Shown here in pieces: positions 51,970 through 60,844 of a stretch of DNA of 64,000 bases. Origin of the DNA: Prescottella soli (GTDB lineage: Bacteria; Actinomycetota; Actinomycetes; Mycobacteriales; Mycobacteriaceae); the NCBI RefSeq assembly GCF_040024445.1, contig NZ_CP157276.1:4092001-4156000 (forward strand). Reading direction: 5' to 3'. Below the pieces are notes generated by a model. It worked only from the letters and a program-made list of their open reading frames with translations. It searched no databases and had not been told where the DNA came from. The position numbers were made by a program, and so were the translations under genes. Positions within the stretch are counted from its first letter, which is position 1, and every line of letters begins with the position of its first letter.

Positions 51970-52269
51970 TCAGCCGCGAGCGACGACCTGGGATGCGATC
52001 GCGGTACCGGCGGCGACGACGCCGACGGACGGCCATGCGCCGATCTTCTTGGCCAGCGGGTGTGAGCCGCCGAACGCCGCGACGTAGGTTCCCAGCAGGG
52101 CTGCCGCGCGGCCGGGGCCCGAGCTCTTGGCCCAGTTGTAGGTGCAGACGCCGCCGACCCCCGCGAGGACCGCGCCACCGAGCTGGCGGTTGCCGGTCTG
52201 CCGAGCGACGGCGTACCCGCCGACGAGTCCGGCGGCGGCGAGGGCGGAGGTGGCGGTCTTGTTCAGCAT
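51970..52269 (-). CDS. Small Ala/Gly-rich membrane protein
   Basis: A 99-residue protein with three short Ala/Gly-rich hydrophobic segments (about 6-24, 29-44, 78-96) and the loop TYNWAKSSGPGRAAALLG. It resembles the many small uncharacterised membrane proteins with glycine-zipper spacing. Coding likelihood rests on composition, a GAGAG-type ribosome-binding site and its fit in an otherwise empty interval. No function can be given. Confidence 0.65.
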   Translation of the reverse strand: MLNKTATSALAAAGLVGGYAVARQTGNRQLGGAVLAGVGGVCTYNWAKSSGPGRAAALLGTYVAAFGGSHPLAKKIGAWPSVGVVAAGTAIASQVVARG

Positions 52270-52454
52270 GGTGACTTCTCTCCCGTTCGAGTCGTGGTGT
52301 CCTTCGATTCGAGGCTAACCACGCCGGAGGGGTGTGTGTCGCGCGGCCCACATGAGAATGCTCACGCCTCGTTTCTCGCTGGCCGGGAAATGTCGTGTGC
52401 GAGTGCGCCAGTGGGCTCGATCATCGGTGCGTACCCGCATCTCGAGGAGGAGTC

Positions 52455-53306
52455 GTGTCGTCAGAACCCGCGCAGTCCGCGCAGTCGTCCCGTCCAGCGT
52501 TTCGCCCTGGGCCCCTGCTCCCGGGTAAACGGGCCGTCGTCACCGGGGGTGCGTACGGGATCGGCGCGGCGATCGCCCGATCGTTCGCCGCGCACGGCGC
52601 CGCCGTCCTGGTGGTGGACGTCGACGCCGACGCGGCCCGTGCGCTCGAATTCGACGCCACCGCAGGCGGTTCGATCGAGGTCCTCGCGTACGACGTCCTC
52701 GAGTCGACGGTGCCGGCGCGGATCGTGGAGTTCGCGCCCGACGTCCTGGTGAACAACGTCGGGCACTTCCTGCGCCCGCCGCGTCCGTTCGCCGAGACGG
52801 ATCCCGAGTTCTGGGCGCAGGTCGGCGGCATCAACCTCGACCACGTCCTGCGGCTCACGCACGCCGTGCTGCCCGGCATGGCCGAGCGCGGACGTGGGGG
52901 TTCGATCGTGAACCTCACGACGGTCGAGGCGCACCGCGCGATCCCCGGGCACAGTGTGTACGCGGCGTACAAGGCGGCCGTGACGCAGTTCAGCCGCAGC
53001 CTGGCGGTCGAGGTCGGCCGGATCGGGGTCCGGGTCAACGCGATTGCGCCGGATCTCATCGAGTCCGTCCAGGTGCCGTACACCGAGTGGCTGTCCGAGG
53101 AGGAGTGGGCCAAGTGGCCCACCTGGGCGCCGCTGGGCGGGCCGGGGCAACCCGAGGACGTCGCCGGTGCGGCGTTGTTCCTCGCGTCCGACCTCGGGCG
53201 CTACACCACCGGAACGACCGTCCACGTCGACGGCGGCACCTTCGCGGCCGGTGGCTGGTTCCCGAAGCCGGAGGGCGGGTGGACCAACCGCCCGCGCAAT
53301 CCCTGA
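52455..53306 (+). CDS. Short-chain dehydrogenase/reductase
   Basis: A 283-residue classical SDR. TGGAYGIGAAIA (about 30-41) is the cofactor motif with an Asp (VVDVDAD, near 56) that favours NAD(H). NNVG replaces NNAG (near 98), and the catalytic Tyr-Lys is in VYAAYKAAV (near 172-178) with Thr-Thr in VNLTTVEAHR supplying the Ser-equivalent. The C-terminus has a distinctive GGWFPKPEGGWTN. Substrate unknown. GAGGAGGAG precedes GTG 52455; a longer frame from 52395 is rejected. It is followed by a palindromic operator and an acyltransferase. Confidence 0.88.
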   Translation: MSSEPAQSAQSSRPAFRPGPLLPGKRAVVTGGAYGIGAAIARSFAAHGAAVLVVDVDADAARALEFDATAGGSIEVLAYDVLESTVPARIVEFAPDVLVNNVGHFLRPPRPFAETDPEFWAQVGGINLDHVLRLTHAVLPGMAERGRGGSIVNLTTVEAHRAIPGHSVYAAYKAAVTQFSRSLAVEVGRIGVRVNAIAPDLIESVQVPYTEWLSEEEWAKWPTWAPLGGPGQPEDVAGAALFLASDLGRYTTGTTVHVDGGTFAAGGWFPKPEGGWTNRPRNP

Positions 53307-53338
53307 CCGGCGCGACTCGCGGCACCGACCACGGTAGG

Positions 53339-53360
53339 CAACTTACGGTTCCGTAGGTTG
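53339..53360. promoter_or_regulatory. TetR-type palindromic operator
   Basis: CAACTTACGG-TT-CCGTAGGTTG is a 22-bp inverted repeat with one mismatch per arm. It overlaps the region just upstream of a -10 TACCGT (53363-53368) of the acyltransferase gene. The form is typical of TetR-family sites. No TetR gene lies in the window, so the regulator is elsewhere. Confidence 0.65.
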
Positions 53361-53404
53361 TGTACCGTGGTCGGGGGTGGGGTGATCCGAAGGAGAAGCT
53401 CGCC

Positions 53405-54142
53405 ATGACCCGGCCCGAAGTCACGCTCGAGAACTACGAGGACGTCTACCGCTTCTACCTGGATCATCAGCAGAACCGGTTGCTCGCCAAGGCCGCATAC
53501 GCCGCGTTGAGCGCGCGCTTCCGTCCGCGGGTCCGATACGCCGCCGGTGCACGGGACGGAATTCGGGGACTGCTCGCGTCCGGGACGCCGCTCATCGTCG
53601 TCGCGAATCACCTCAGCGACCGGGATCAGTACACGCTCGCCGCGACCGCGTGGCAGACCCCGCTGCGCCGAGCGATCGGACGGACGAGGGTTCTGGCCAA
53701 GGACGAACTGTTCGCGGAACCGGGACTGCGCCGCAAGATCGACATGATGGGCTCGATTCCGGTGTTCCGCAGCAAGAACCATGGTCTGCGGGCTGTCGCG
53801 GAGGCGGGCCGCCGCATGATGGACATCTCGGCCGAACGCCTGCGTCGCGGTGACGTCCTCGGGATCTTCCCGGAGGGCACCTGCAACGAGGGCGATCCGA
53901 CGCGCCTCCAGCAGATCAACAGCGGAGTCGGGCACATCGCGGTCAAGGCGCGCAAACTCGGGGTGGAGCCGGCACTGCTGAGCATCGGTATCAGTTACGG
54001 GCCGAACGTCGACACCGGTCGAGCGGCGGACGTATACGTCGGCGAACCGGTCGTGGACCTGCCGGTGAAGCCGATGGAGGTCACGAGGGTGGTCGCAGAT
54101 CAGCTCCAGGTCGCGGTCGACGGGGCGGTCGCTGGACGGTGA
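53405..54142 (+). CDS. 1-acylglycerol-3-phosphate O-acyltransferase (PlsC) family protein
   Basis: A 245-residue membrane-associated acyltransferase. The catalytic HX4D is in VVANHLSDRDQYT (near 66), the substrate-binding block IPVFRSKN (near 119) and the FPEGTCNEGD motif (near 157) are intact, and SIGISYGPN matches motif IV. It probably esterifies lysophosphatidic acid or a related lipid. AAGGAG precedes ATG 53405. The promoter is overlapped by a TetR-like palindrome, so expression is likely inducible. It is convergent with the next gene, only 4 bp apart. Confidence 0.9.
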   Translation: MTRPEVTLENYEDVYRFYLDHQQNRLLAKAAYAALSARFRPRVRYAAGARDGIRGLLASGTPLIVVANHLSDRDQYTLAATAWQTPLRRAIGRTRVLAKDELFAEPGLRRKIDMMGSIPVFRSKNHGLRAVAEAGRRMMDISAERLRRGDVLGIFPEGTCNEGDPTRLQQINSGVGHIAVKARKLGVEPALLSIGISYGPNVDTGRAADVYVGEPVVDLPVKPMEVTRVVADQLQVAVDGAVAGR

Positions 54143-54146
54143 CCGC

Positions 54147-54476
54147 TCACCTGGTGTCGGCCCGGTAGGTCTCGAAACAGCCTTCCGTGAAACGCTTCTG
54201 GTCGAGTTCGCCCACCTGGATGACGCCGCCCCGGTACCAGATCTGGGTGTTCGCCGACAGTTGTGCGCCGATGCTGCACCACTGGTGGATCTGCTGATCG
54301 CTCGGGTCGCGCGTGGCGTGCTGGTTGTACATCACGGCCTGGCTCTCGCCGTACTCGCGGCCCGCGGTGGCCGACGCGTCCGCCAGATTGGTGAGATGCG
54401 AGGACAGGAACCCGACGGCGACCAAAGGCATGGCGGCGGCAAGCGCCGTCCACCAGTTGACGCGGCAGACGGTCAT
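54147..54476 (-). CDS. Small exported or membrane-anchored protein
   Basis: A 109-residue protein with an N-terminal signal-anchor (WWTALAAAMPLVAVGFLSSH, about 9-28) and an extracytoplasmic domain with two cysteines (HQWCSIGAQ and TEGCFETYR) that may form a disulphide. No known family. The ATG lies six nt after a minus-strand TACGCT, so expression is probably leaderless. A longer frame to 54587 is rejected because it overlaps the divergent gene's start. Confidence 0.7.
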   Translation of the reverse strand: MTVCRVNWWTALAAAMPLVAVGFLSSHLTNLADASATAGREYGESQAVMYNQHATRDPSDQQIHQWCSIGAQLSANTQIWYRGGVIQVGELDQKRFTEGCFETYRADTR

Positions 54477-54579
54477 GTTGCGAGCGTAGTGGAGGGATGC
54501 GCGGATTGTCCTCGTTCTCCGCGTATTTCGCCCCAGGATTTCCGGCTGCCGTCGCCGGTTTTCGTGGGAGGCTGGAAAC

Positions 54580-54933
54580 ATGCACACGAACCTGGCGGCG
54601 TACTTCGCGGCCCTCGATCAGTTGGTCCGCAAGGCGCCGCTGCGGATCGACCGACCGCGCGGCAGCGCGCACCCCAGGTTCCCGGAGGTGGTCTACCCCC
54701 TGGACTACGGGTACCTCGAGGACACCGCCGGCGGGGACGGCGAGGGTGTGGACGTGTTCCGTGGCTCGGCCGACGGTGCGGGTGTCGTCGGGGTCGCCCT
54801 CACCGCGGACCTGACGAAGCGGGATGTGGAGGTCACGATCCTGCTCGCCTGTTCGGAGGACGAGATCGATCTGATCGAGCACTTCCTGCACGAGCGTCTT
54901 CGATTGAACGCCGCCGTCGTCCGGCGGCCGTGA
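54580..54933 (+). CDS. Short inorganic-pyrophosphatase-like protein
   Basis: A 117-residue protein that matches only the core of family I pyrophosphatases: FPEVVYPLDYGYLEDTAGGD (about 28-47), then a variant metal site GDGEGVDVFRG where family I enzymes have DGDPLDVLV, and an end with IEHFLHERLRL. It is about 50 residues shorter than a true enzyme and lacks the second Asp cluster, so pyrophosphatase activity is doubtful; it may have adopted another role. GGGAGG lies about 12 nt before ATG 54580. Confidence 0.75.
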   Translation: MHTNLAAYFAALDQLVRKAPLRIDRPRGSAHPRFPEVVYPLDYGYLEDTAGGDGEGVDVFRGSADGAGVVGVALTADLTKRDVEVTILLACSEDEIDLIEHFLHERLRLNAAVVRRP

Positions 54934-54987
54934 CGGGACGGACGGTGCCGATGCCTGCGCCCGGAGACTTCGTGCCAGCATGAACGC

Positions 54988-55368
54988 ATGACATTCGTGA
55001 TACGCCTGGTGATCAACGCGGTCGCCATCTGGCTCGCCTCGCAGTGGGTGAGCGGCATCGAGATTGCCTCCTCGGGCAAGGGGACCGGCAGCGACGTGCT
55101 GATCATCCTGGGCATCGCCCTGCTCTTCACCGTCGTCAACGCGTTCGTGAAGCCGATCGTCAAACTGCTGTCGCTGCCGCTGCTGATCCTCACGCTCGGC
55201 CTGTTCACGCTCGTCATCAACGCGCTGATGCTGTTGCTGACGTCGTGGATCAGTTCGCAGACCGACTGGGGTCTGAGCGTCGACGACTTCTGGACCGCGG
55301 TGTGGGGCGCGCTCATCATCTCGCTCGTGAATATCGTGCTCAGCGCTCTCGTTCCGGACAAGAAGTGA
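54988..55368 (+). CDS. Phage-holin-superfamily-IV-like (YvlD-type) membrane protein
   Basis: A 126-residue protein with four membrane helices and the characteristic segment LLFTVVNAFVKPIVKLLSLP (about 44-63), followed by LTLGLFTLVINALMLLL. This is the mycobacterial holin-like family IV/YvlD type, widely distributed and not phage-linked; its role is unknown. The ATG follows CAGCAT by six nt, suggesting leaderless expression. The VOC gene begins two bp after its stop. Confidence 0.88.
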   Translation: MTFVIRLVINAVAIWLASQWVSGIEIASSGKGTGSDVLIILGIALLFTVVNAFVKPIVKLLSLPLLILTLGLFTLVINALMLLLTSWISSQTDWGLSVDDFWTAVWGALIISLVNIVLSALVPDKK

Positions 55369-55369
55369 G

Positions 55370-55720
55370 ATGACGATCAGGCGGGTCGTGCCCGACATCC
55401 ACGTGCGTTCCATCGACGACAGTCGGGACTTCTACGGTGCGCTCGGGTTCGTCGAGGTGATGGACCAGGGATGGGTGACCACGATGGCATCGCCGTCGAA
55501 TCCCACTGCCCAGGTGACGATCATGGGTGAGGACGCGACGGCGTCGCAGAACCCCGACATGAGCATCGAGGTGGACGACGTCGATGCCGTGTACCGGACG
55601 ATGGTCGCGCGCGGCGCGACCATCGTCCACCCGCTGCGGGACGAGGAGTGGGGCGTGCGCCGGTTCTTCGTCCTCGACCCGGACGGCCGTGTCGTGAACG
55701 TGCTCGGGCACCGCGCCTGA
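55370..55720 (+). CDS. VOC family (glyoxalase/bleomycin-resistance-like) protein
   Basis: A 116-residue single vicinal-oxygen-chelate module: VVPDIHVRSIDDSRDFYGAL (about 6-25) gives the first beta-alpha-beta, then SIEVDDVDAVYRTMVARGA and EWGVRRFFVLDPDGRVVNVL. Putative metal ligands include His11 and a C-terminal Asp/Asn. Enzymatic activity is unknown. It follows the holin-like gene with a one-base gap, so the two are one transcript. It is convergent with menA. Confidence 0.87.
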   Translation: MTIRRVVPDIHVRSIDDSRDFYGALGFVEVMDQGWVTTMASPSNPTAQVTIMGEDATASQNPDMSIEVDDVDAVYRTMVARGATIVHPLRDEEWGVRRFFVLDPDGRVVNVLGHRA

Positions 55721-55748
55721 GCGGCAGCGTGTTTCGCCCGGTCCGGGC

Positions 55749-56618
55749 TCAGCCCAGGCCGAGCGCCAGTCCGGTGGCGGCGGCCCACACCAGCATGGAC
55801 TGACCAGTGACCGCGAGCGCCGGGATCAGTGCCGGGCCGCTGCCGCCGGTGCGCACCGGGGCGTTCGCACGCAGTGCGAGGGGCAGCGCGATCAACCCGG
55901 CCAGCGCCCACGGCGTCCGCGCGACGAGAGCGAGCGTCATCACGAACGGCACGATCACCAGCACCAGGTGCAGGGTGCGGGTGCGCGCGTCGCCGAGTTT
56001 GACTGCGAGCGTGATCTTCCCGGACTCGGTGTCGGTCGGGATGTCACGCAGGTTGTTCGCGACGAGGACTGCGCTCGAGAACGAGCCCACCGCGATCGCG
56101 GCGAGCAGACCGGCCCAGTCGACGCGGCCGGCCTGGACGAACTCGGTCCCGAGCACCGCCACGAGTCCGAAGAACACGAACACCGCGATCTCGCCGAATC
56201 CGCTGTAGCCGTAGGGGTTCTTGCCGCCCGTGTAGTACCAGGCACCCAGGATGCACAGTGCGCCCACCAGGATCAGCCACCACGCCGAGACCAGTGCCAG
56301 CACGACACCGGCCACCGCCGCCACCGCGAAGCAGCCCAGCGCGGCAGCCTTGACCGCCGCGGGGGAGGCCAGCTTGGAGCCGACGAGGCGGAGCGGACCG
56401 ACCCGCTCGTCGTCGGTGCCGCGGATGCCGTCCGAGTAGTCGTTGGCGAAGTTCACGCCGACGATCAGCGCGAGCGACACGACCAGTGCGAGCAGCGCCT
56501 TCCACCACACCGCACCGCCGAGCGACGCCGCGGCGCCGGTTCCGGCGAGGACCGGAGCGATCGCGTTCGGGAGGGTGCGCGGGCGAGCGCCCTCGATCCA
56601 CTGGGACACAGAAGCCAT
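55749..56618 (-). CDS. menA: 1,4-dihydroxy-2-naphthoate polyprenyltransferase
   Basis: Attaches the polyprenyl chain to DHNA, the membrane step of menaquinone synthesis. The 289-residue UbiA-family protein has about eight helices and both Asp-rich motifs: [20 protein letters not shown] (near 61-80) and [20 protein letters not shown] (near 188-207). AAAGGA precedes the ATG. It is divergent from the large BTAD regulator. The menE gene at the end of the window belongs to the same pathway, as in the Rv0534c-Rv0542c region. Confidence 0.96.
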   Translation of the reverse strand: MASVSQWIEGARPRTLPNAIAPVLAGTGAAASLGGAVWWKALLALVVSLALIVGVNFANDYSDGIRGTDDERVGPLRLVGSKLASPAAVKAAALGCFAVAAVAGVVLALVSAWWLILVGALCILGAWYYTGGKNPYGYSGFGEIAVFVFFGLVAVLGTEFVQAGRVDWAGLLAAIAVGSFSSAVLVANNLRDIPTDTESGKITLAVKLGDARTRTLHLVLVIVPFVMTLALVARTPWALAGLIALPLALRANAPVRTGGSGPALIPALAVTGQSMLVWAAATGLALGLG

Positions 56619-56687
56619 GCGTCGATCCTTTCACCTCCGCCGAATCGGGTGGCCGCGCGGTCGGCTCCTCCCATAGGCTGGGCGCCG

Positions 56688-59600
56688 GTGCAACCCGTGA
56701 CGAGCGTCCCCGAAGACCCGGCACCCACAGCGCCGCCGGTCGAGGTGGCACTGCTGGGTGACGTCGCCACACGCCGGGACGGGATCCTGGCGCCATTGGC
56801 CGGGCCCCGCGCCCGCAGCCTCCTCGTCGCGCTCGCGCGCCGCCCCGGGCGTAGTCGCAGCGCGGCCGCACTCGTCGAGGACGTGTGGGGTGAGGCGCCG
56901 CCGAGGTCGCCGTCGAATGCACTGCACACCCAGATCTCCCGGCTGCGGTCCGCCCTGCCCGATCGTGTCATCGAGGTCGGCCCGGCCGGATACCGCCTGT
57001 TGCTCGAGCCCGAACAGGTCGACCTGACCCGGGCACGAATGTTGGTGCGCCAGGCGGGGCAGTGCCACGCGGACGGCGACCAGCAGGGCGCCCTCGCGGC
57101 AGTCCGGCAGGCCCGCGCACTCTGGCGGGGCGATCCCGGCGCCGACCTGCCCGACGGGGATCTCGCGGACGATCTGGCGACGGAGGCGGCAGCCCACCGG
57201 TGCGCGCTCGACGCGGTCGAGCTCGTGGCGCTCGTCGCCGCCGGTGCGTACGGCGACGCGCTGCCGATCGCGCGCTCCGCAGCGGGTGTCTCCCCACTCG
57301 ACGAGGGGAAGCACGCGCTGCTCATGGAGTGCCTGCACGGGGTGGGGCGGTCCAGCGAGGCGCTCGAGGTGTTCGCGGGGCTGCGCGGCCGGCTGGCCGA
57401 CCGGCTGGGTGCGGATCCGTCCGCACGGCTGATCGATCTCAACGCCACCATCCTGCGCGGCGAGCAGGACACCCGCGCGCCGGCGGGGGACGGCGCCGCG
57501 GGCGTCGAGCCCGAGCCCGCGGGACGCACTCTGCCCACCGTCATCGGGCTCCGGGCCGCGCCCAACCAGCTCCTGGGACGGAAGACCGACCTGGCCGCCC
57601 TCGAACTGCTCCTCGAGTCGTCGCGTGTGGTGACGGTCCTCGGACCCGGCGGCACCGGCAAGACTCGGGTGGCGCACGCGCTCGGCGGCGAGGTCTCGAC
57701 GCGGATGCCGGTCGCGCTCGTCGAACTCGCCCCGCTGCGCAGCGGCGAGGACCTGATCGCCGCGATCAGCGGCACGCTCGGTCTGAGCGAGGCCGATCTG
57801 GCCCCGGGCGGGCTCACCCGCACCCGGATACACGACGCGCGCCAGCGGCTGCGGGACGCGTTGGCGACCCGCCCGTCGCTGCTGATCCTGGACAACTGCG
57901 AGCACCTCATCGACGACGTCGCCGACGTGGTGTCGGACCTGATCGCGGCGAGCCCGCATCTGACCGTTCTCGCTACCAGTCGCGCTCCGATGGCGATCAC
58001 GGCGGAATCGGTGTATCCGTTGCCGCCGTTGGCGATCCACGACGACGGATCGCCCGCGATCGAGCTGTTCCGGGCGCGCGCCCTCGCCGTCCGGCCCTCG
58101 GTGCGGCTCGATCGCGGCGAGGTCGAGCGGCTCTGCCGGACTCTGGACGGTCTGCCGCTCGCGATCGAACTCGCCGCGGCGAGGGTCCGTACGCTCAGCG
58201 TGGAGGAGATCAACGCCCGACTCGTCGACCGCTTCGCGCTGCTGCGCTCGGGGGACCGCACGTCACCCGAGCGCCACCGCACGTTGCGGGCGGTCATCGA
58301 CTGGAGCTGGAATCTCCTCACGGACCCGGAACGCGCCGCCCTGCGCCGGTTGTGCCGATTCCCGGCAGGATTCACGTCGGACGCGGCCGTGGCCGTCGCG
58401 CAGTGGGGCGAGGTCGACGACGCGGCGGACGCCCTCGAGGGCCTGGTGAACCAGTCGATGCTGTCGGTCGTCGAACCGGCCGAGGGCGCCGACGCGGTGG
58501 CGTTGCGCTACCACATGCTCGAGACCGTGCGGGAGTTCGGCGAGGATCAGTCGGACGGTGACGAGTCCACCGAGGTGCACTCCCGAACCGTCGCCTGGGC
58601 GGAGCGCTTCTCTCGAGAAGTGTTCCGCGACTTCATGTCCGGCCGGCAGGTCGCGGCGGCGCATCGGGTGGAGGCCGAGCACGACAACCTGCTCGCCGTG
58701 CTGCGATTCGCACTGTCCGAGAGGCTGGTTCGCACCGTCCTGACGGTGTTCCCGGTGCTCGGCGGCATGTGGTCCTTGAGGGGCGCGCACTCGGAGGTCT
58801 TCACGTGGGCGCCGCGCGTGATCGAACTCGACGATTCGGGACTGACCCCCGCGGACGTCCCCGGCGATCACCTGGCGTCGACGTACGTACTGGCCGGCGC
58901 TCACATGGCGATGGGTGGGAACCTGCGCACGGTCGCGATCGCCCGCACGCGTCTGCGCCGACTGCTCGCCACCCGCACCGATCTCAGCGAGTCGTCTCGG
59001 GTGAACGCGACGCTGATGCTGGTGCCCGCCTCCGGGCGTGGCCTGCCGCGGGCGCTCGCGACGGCGGTCCGCTCCACTGATCCGGGGGCACGCAGTTCCG
59101 CGTTGATGGCGCGCTCCAACCTCCGGGAGAACAACGGCGACCTGTTCGGCTCGGAGTCCGACGCCCGACTGGCGCTCGACCTCGCCGAGCACTCGAACGA
59201 CAGTTGGGGTCTGGCGATGGTGTGTCAGCACCTCGGCAGCCTGTGCGCGCAGTCCGCGCGGTACAACGACGCCGTCGACTACTACCGCCGTTCGGCCGAG
59301 GGGTTGTGGGAACTGCACCTGTACGACGAGAGCCTGCAGGTGCGGGGATTCATGGTTGCTGCGCTGGTCGGGGCCGGCCGGATAGCCGACGCCCGGGCCG
59401 AACTCGCGAGGCTCGTCCCGATGGACTCGAACGCGCCGAGCAGCAGAACGAACAACGAGGACACGCACAATCAGGCATCGCTGTCGGCGAGCACCGCGGA
59501 AGCGGATCTGGCCGTCGGCGAGGTGGATCGTGGGCTGGCGGAGTACCGGCGTGCGGTTGGGCACGCCGGCGGCCTCGCGGGCGAGTTTGCCGCCGATCCG

Positions 59601-60008
59601 TTCGAGATCATGGTGGCTGCGGCGGCTGTGGACGCGCACGTCCTCGCCGGGCGTCCGGAGGTGGTCGCCGATCTCGCCGACCGGCTCGCGGTGGTGTCGA
59701 AGCTGCGGCTCGGGCCCCGCGGGTACCCCGATCTGCCGCAGACCGGTGCGGTGGCGTGCGCCGTCGCCGGCTACCACATCACCACCGGAAGCGGTGCCGT
59801 CGAAGGCGCGCCGCGGCTCCTCGCTCTGGCGACGAGAGTGCGTGCGCGACAGGACTATCCGTCGATGCGGCTGGACCGTCACCTCGACGTCGCGCGCGCC
59901 GCGGTCGGCGACGACGCCGTAGCGGCGGCGCTGGCGTCCGTAGAGGGGGCACCCCGCGCCGCCGCGCGTCGTGAGATCCTCGACCTGCTCTCCACGAAGG
60001 AGGAGTGA
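56688..60008 (+). CDS. Large SARP-type (BTAD) transcriptional regulator with NB-ARC ATPase domain
   Basis: A 1106-residue AfsR-like regulator. An OmpR-like winged helix (about 15-95, with ALVEDVWGEAPPRSPSNALH) is followed by a bacterial transcriptional activator domain (about 105-245), an NB-ARC-type STAND ATPase with the P-loop VLGPGGTGKTRVAHAL (near 319) and Walker B LLILDNCEHLID (near 398), the ARC region and a C-terminal helical repeat array (about 640-1090). No LuxR HTH is present at the C-terminus. Such proteins activate secondary-metabolite or export genes on nucleotide-dependent oligomerisation. GTG 56688 lies eight nt after TAGGCT; the longer frame to 55968 overlaps menA. The adjacent ABC exporter is the obvious candidate target. 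Confidence 0.9.
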   Translation: MQPVTSVPEDPAPTAPPVEVALLGDVATRRDGILAPLAGPRARSLLVALARRPGRSRSAAALVEDVWGEAPPRSPSNALHTQISRLRSALPDRVIEVGPAGYRLLLEPEQVDLTRARMLVRQAGQCHADGDQQGALAAVRQARALWRGDPGADLPDGDLADDLATEAAAHRCALDAVELVALVAAGAYGDALPIARSAAGVSPLDEGKHALLMECLHGVGRSSEALEVFAGLRGRLADRLGADPSARLIDLNATILRGEQDTRAPAGDGAAGVEPEPAGRTLPTVIGLRAAPNQLLGRKTDLAALELLLESSRVVTVLGPGGTGKTRVAHALGGEVSTRMPVALVELAPLRSGEDLIAAISGTLGLSEADLAPGGLTRTRIHDARQRLRDALATRPSLLILDNCEHLIDDVADVVSDLIAASPHLTVLATSRAPMAITAESVYPLPPLAIHDDGSPAIELFRARALAVRPSVRLDRGEVERLCRTLDGLPLAIELAAARVRTLSVEEINARLVDRFALLRSGDRTSPERHRTLRAVIDWSWNLLTDPERAALRRLCRFPAGFTSDAAVAVAQWGEVDDAADALEGLVNQSMLSVVEPAEGADAVALRYHMLETVREFGEDQSDGDESTEVHSRTVAWAERFSREVFRDFMSGRQVAAAHRVEAEHDNLLAVLRFALSERLVRTVLTVFPVLGGMWSLRGAHSEVFTWAPRVIELDDSGLTPADVPGDHLASTYVLAGAHMAMGGNLRTVAIARTRLRRLLATRTDLSESSRVNATLMLVPASGRGLPRALATAVRSTDPGARSSALMARSNLRENNGDLFGSESDARLALDLAEHSNDSWGLAMVCQHLGSLCAQSARYNDAVDYYRRSAEGLWELHLYDESLQVRGFMVAALVGAGRIADARAELARLVPMDSNAPSSRTNNEDTHNQASLSASTAEADLAVGEVDRGLAEYRRAVGHAGGLAGEFAADPFEIMVAAAAVDAHVLAGRPEVVADLADRLAVVSKLRLGPRGYPDLPQTGAVACAVAGYHITTGSGAVEGAPRLLALATRVRARQDYPSMRLDRHLDVARAAVGDDAVAAALASVEGAPRAAARREILDLLSTKEE

Positions 60009-60013
60009 GGCCG

Positions 60014-60844
60014 TCAGGCCTTGCGCATGTAGGTGCGCACCGTCAGCGGCGCCATGACCGCCACGATCACCGCGGCACCCAGCAGGGCCCACACCGCATG
60101 GATGCCGACGTGCCCGTCGTTGGCGAGTTCGCGGACCGCGGTGACGAGATGCGAGACCGGGTTGACGTTCACGAACGCCTGCATCCAGCCCGGCATCGTC
60201 TCGGCCGGCACGAACGCGTTGGACATGAACGTCAGCGGGAACAGGATCATCATCGAGACACCCTGCACGGCAGAGGCTTTGCTCATCAGCACACCCATGA
60301 GTGCGAAGATCCAGCTGATCGCGAACGCACACACCATGACCAGCAGTGCGGCGCACACGACGCCGACGACACCACCGCCGGGCCGGTAGCCCATCGCGAT
60401 ACCGACGACGATCGTGATGGTCGTCGCGATCAGGTACCGCACGACGTCGGCGAGCAGCGCCCCGGACAGCGGCGCGATCCGGGCGATCGGCAGCGACTTG
60501 AACCGGTCGAACACCCCCTTGTCCATGTCTTCCCGCAGCTGGGTGCCCGTGACGATCGACGTCGTGATGACGGTCTGCACCAGGATGCCCGGGATGATGA
60601 TCGGCAGGTACGACTGCACGTCCCCGGAGATCGCGCCTCCGAAGATGTACGTGAACATGAACGTGAAGATGATCGGCTGCACGACGACGTCGAACAGCTG
60701 CTCGGGGTTGTGCTTGATCTTCAGGATGCCTCGGTAGGCCATCGTGAAGCTGTGAGCGACCGAGTCCCGCAGGCTGACCCGGTCGACGGCCTGGTGGGTC
60801 CGGGTGCCCGCGGTGGTTGCGGGCGAGGTGAGGGTGGTGGTCAT
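60014..60844 (-). CDS. DrrB-type ABC-2 transporter permease
   Basis: A 276-residue ABC-2 permease with six helices, a conserved cytoplasmic entrance KIKHNPEQLFDVVVQPI (near 42), GTQLREDMDKGVFDRFKSLP (near 100), and FVPAETMPGWMQAFVNVNP near 230, the ABC-2 signature of the DrrB daunorubicin-exporter type. It forms a pump with the ATPase encoded just upstream (four-nt overlap). Substrate unknown: a hydrophobic or glycolipid-like compound is likely. It is convergent with the BTAD regulator, six bp apart. Confidence 0.92.
   Translation of the reverse strand: MTTTLTSPATTAGTRTHQAVDRVSLRDSVAHSFTMAYRGILKIKHNPEQLFDVVVQPIIFTFMFTYIFGGAISGDVQSYLPIIIPGILVQTVITTSIVTGTQLREDMDKGVFDRFKSLPIARIAPLSGALLADVVRYLIATTITIVVGIAMGYRPGGGVVGVVCAALLVMVCAFAISWIFALMGVLMSKASAVQGVSMMILFPLTFMSNAFVPAETMPGWMQAFVNVNPVSHLVTAVRELANDGHVGIHAVWALLGAAVIVAVMAPLTVRTYMRKA

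Noticed and set aside
55968-56687. N-terminal extension of the BTAD regulator to 1346 residues
   Set aside because: It lies antisense to menA and lacks protein-like composition; the regulator domain begins right after GTG 56688.
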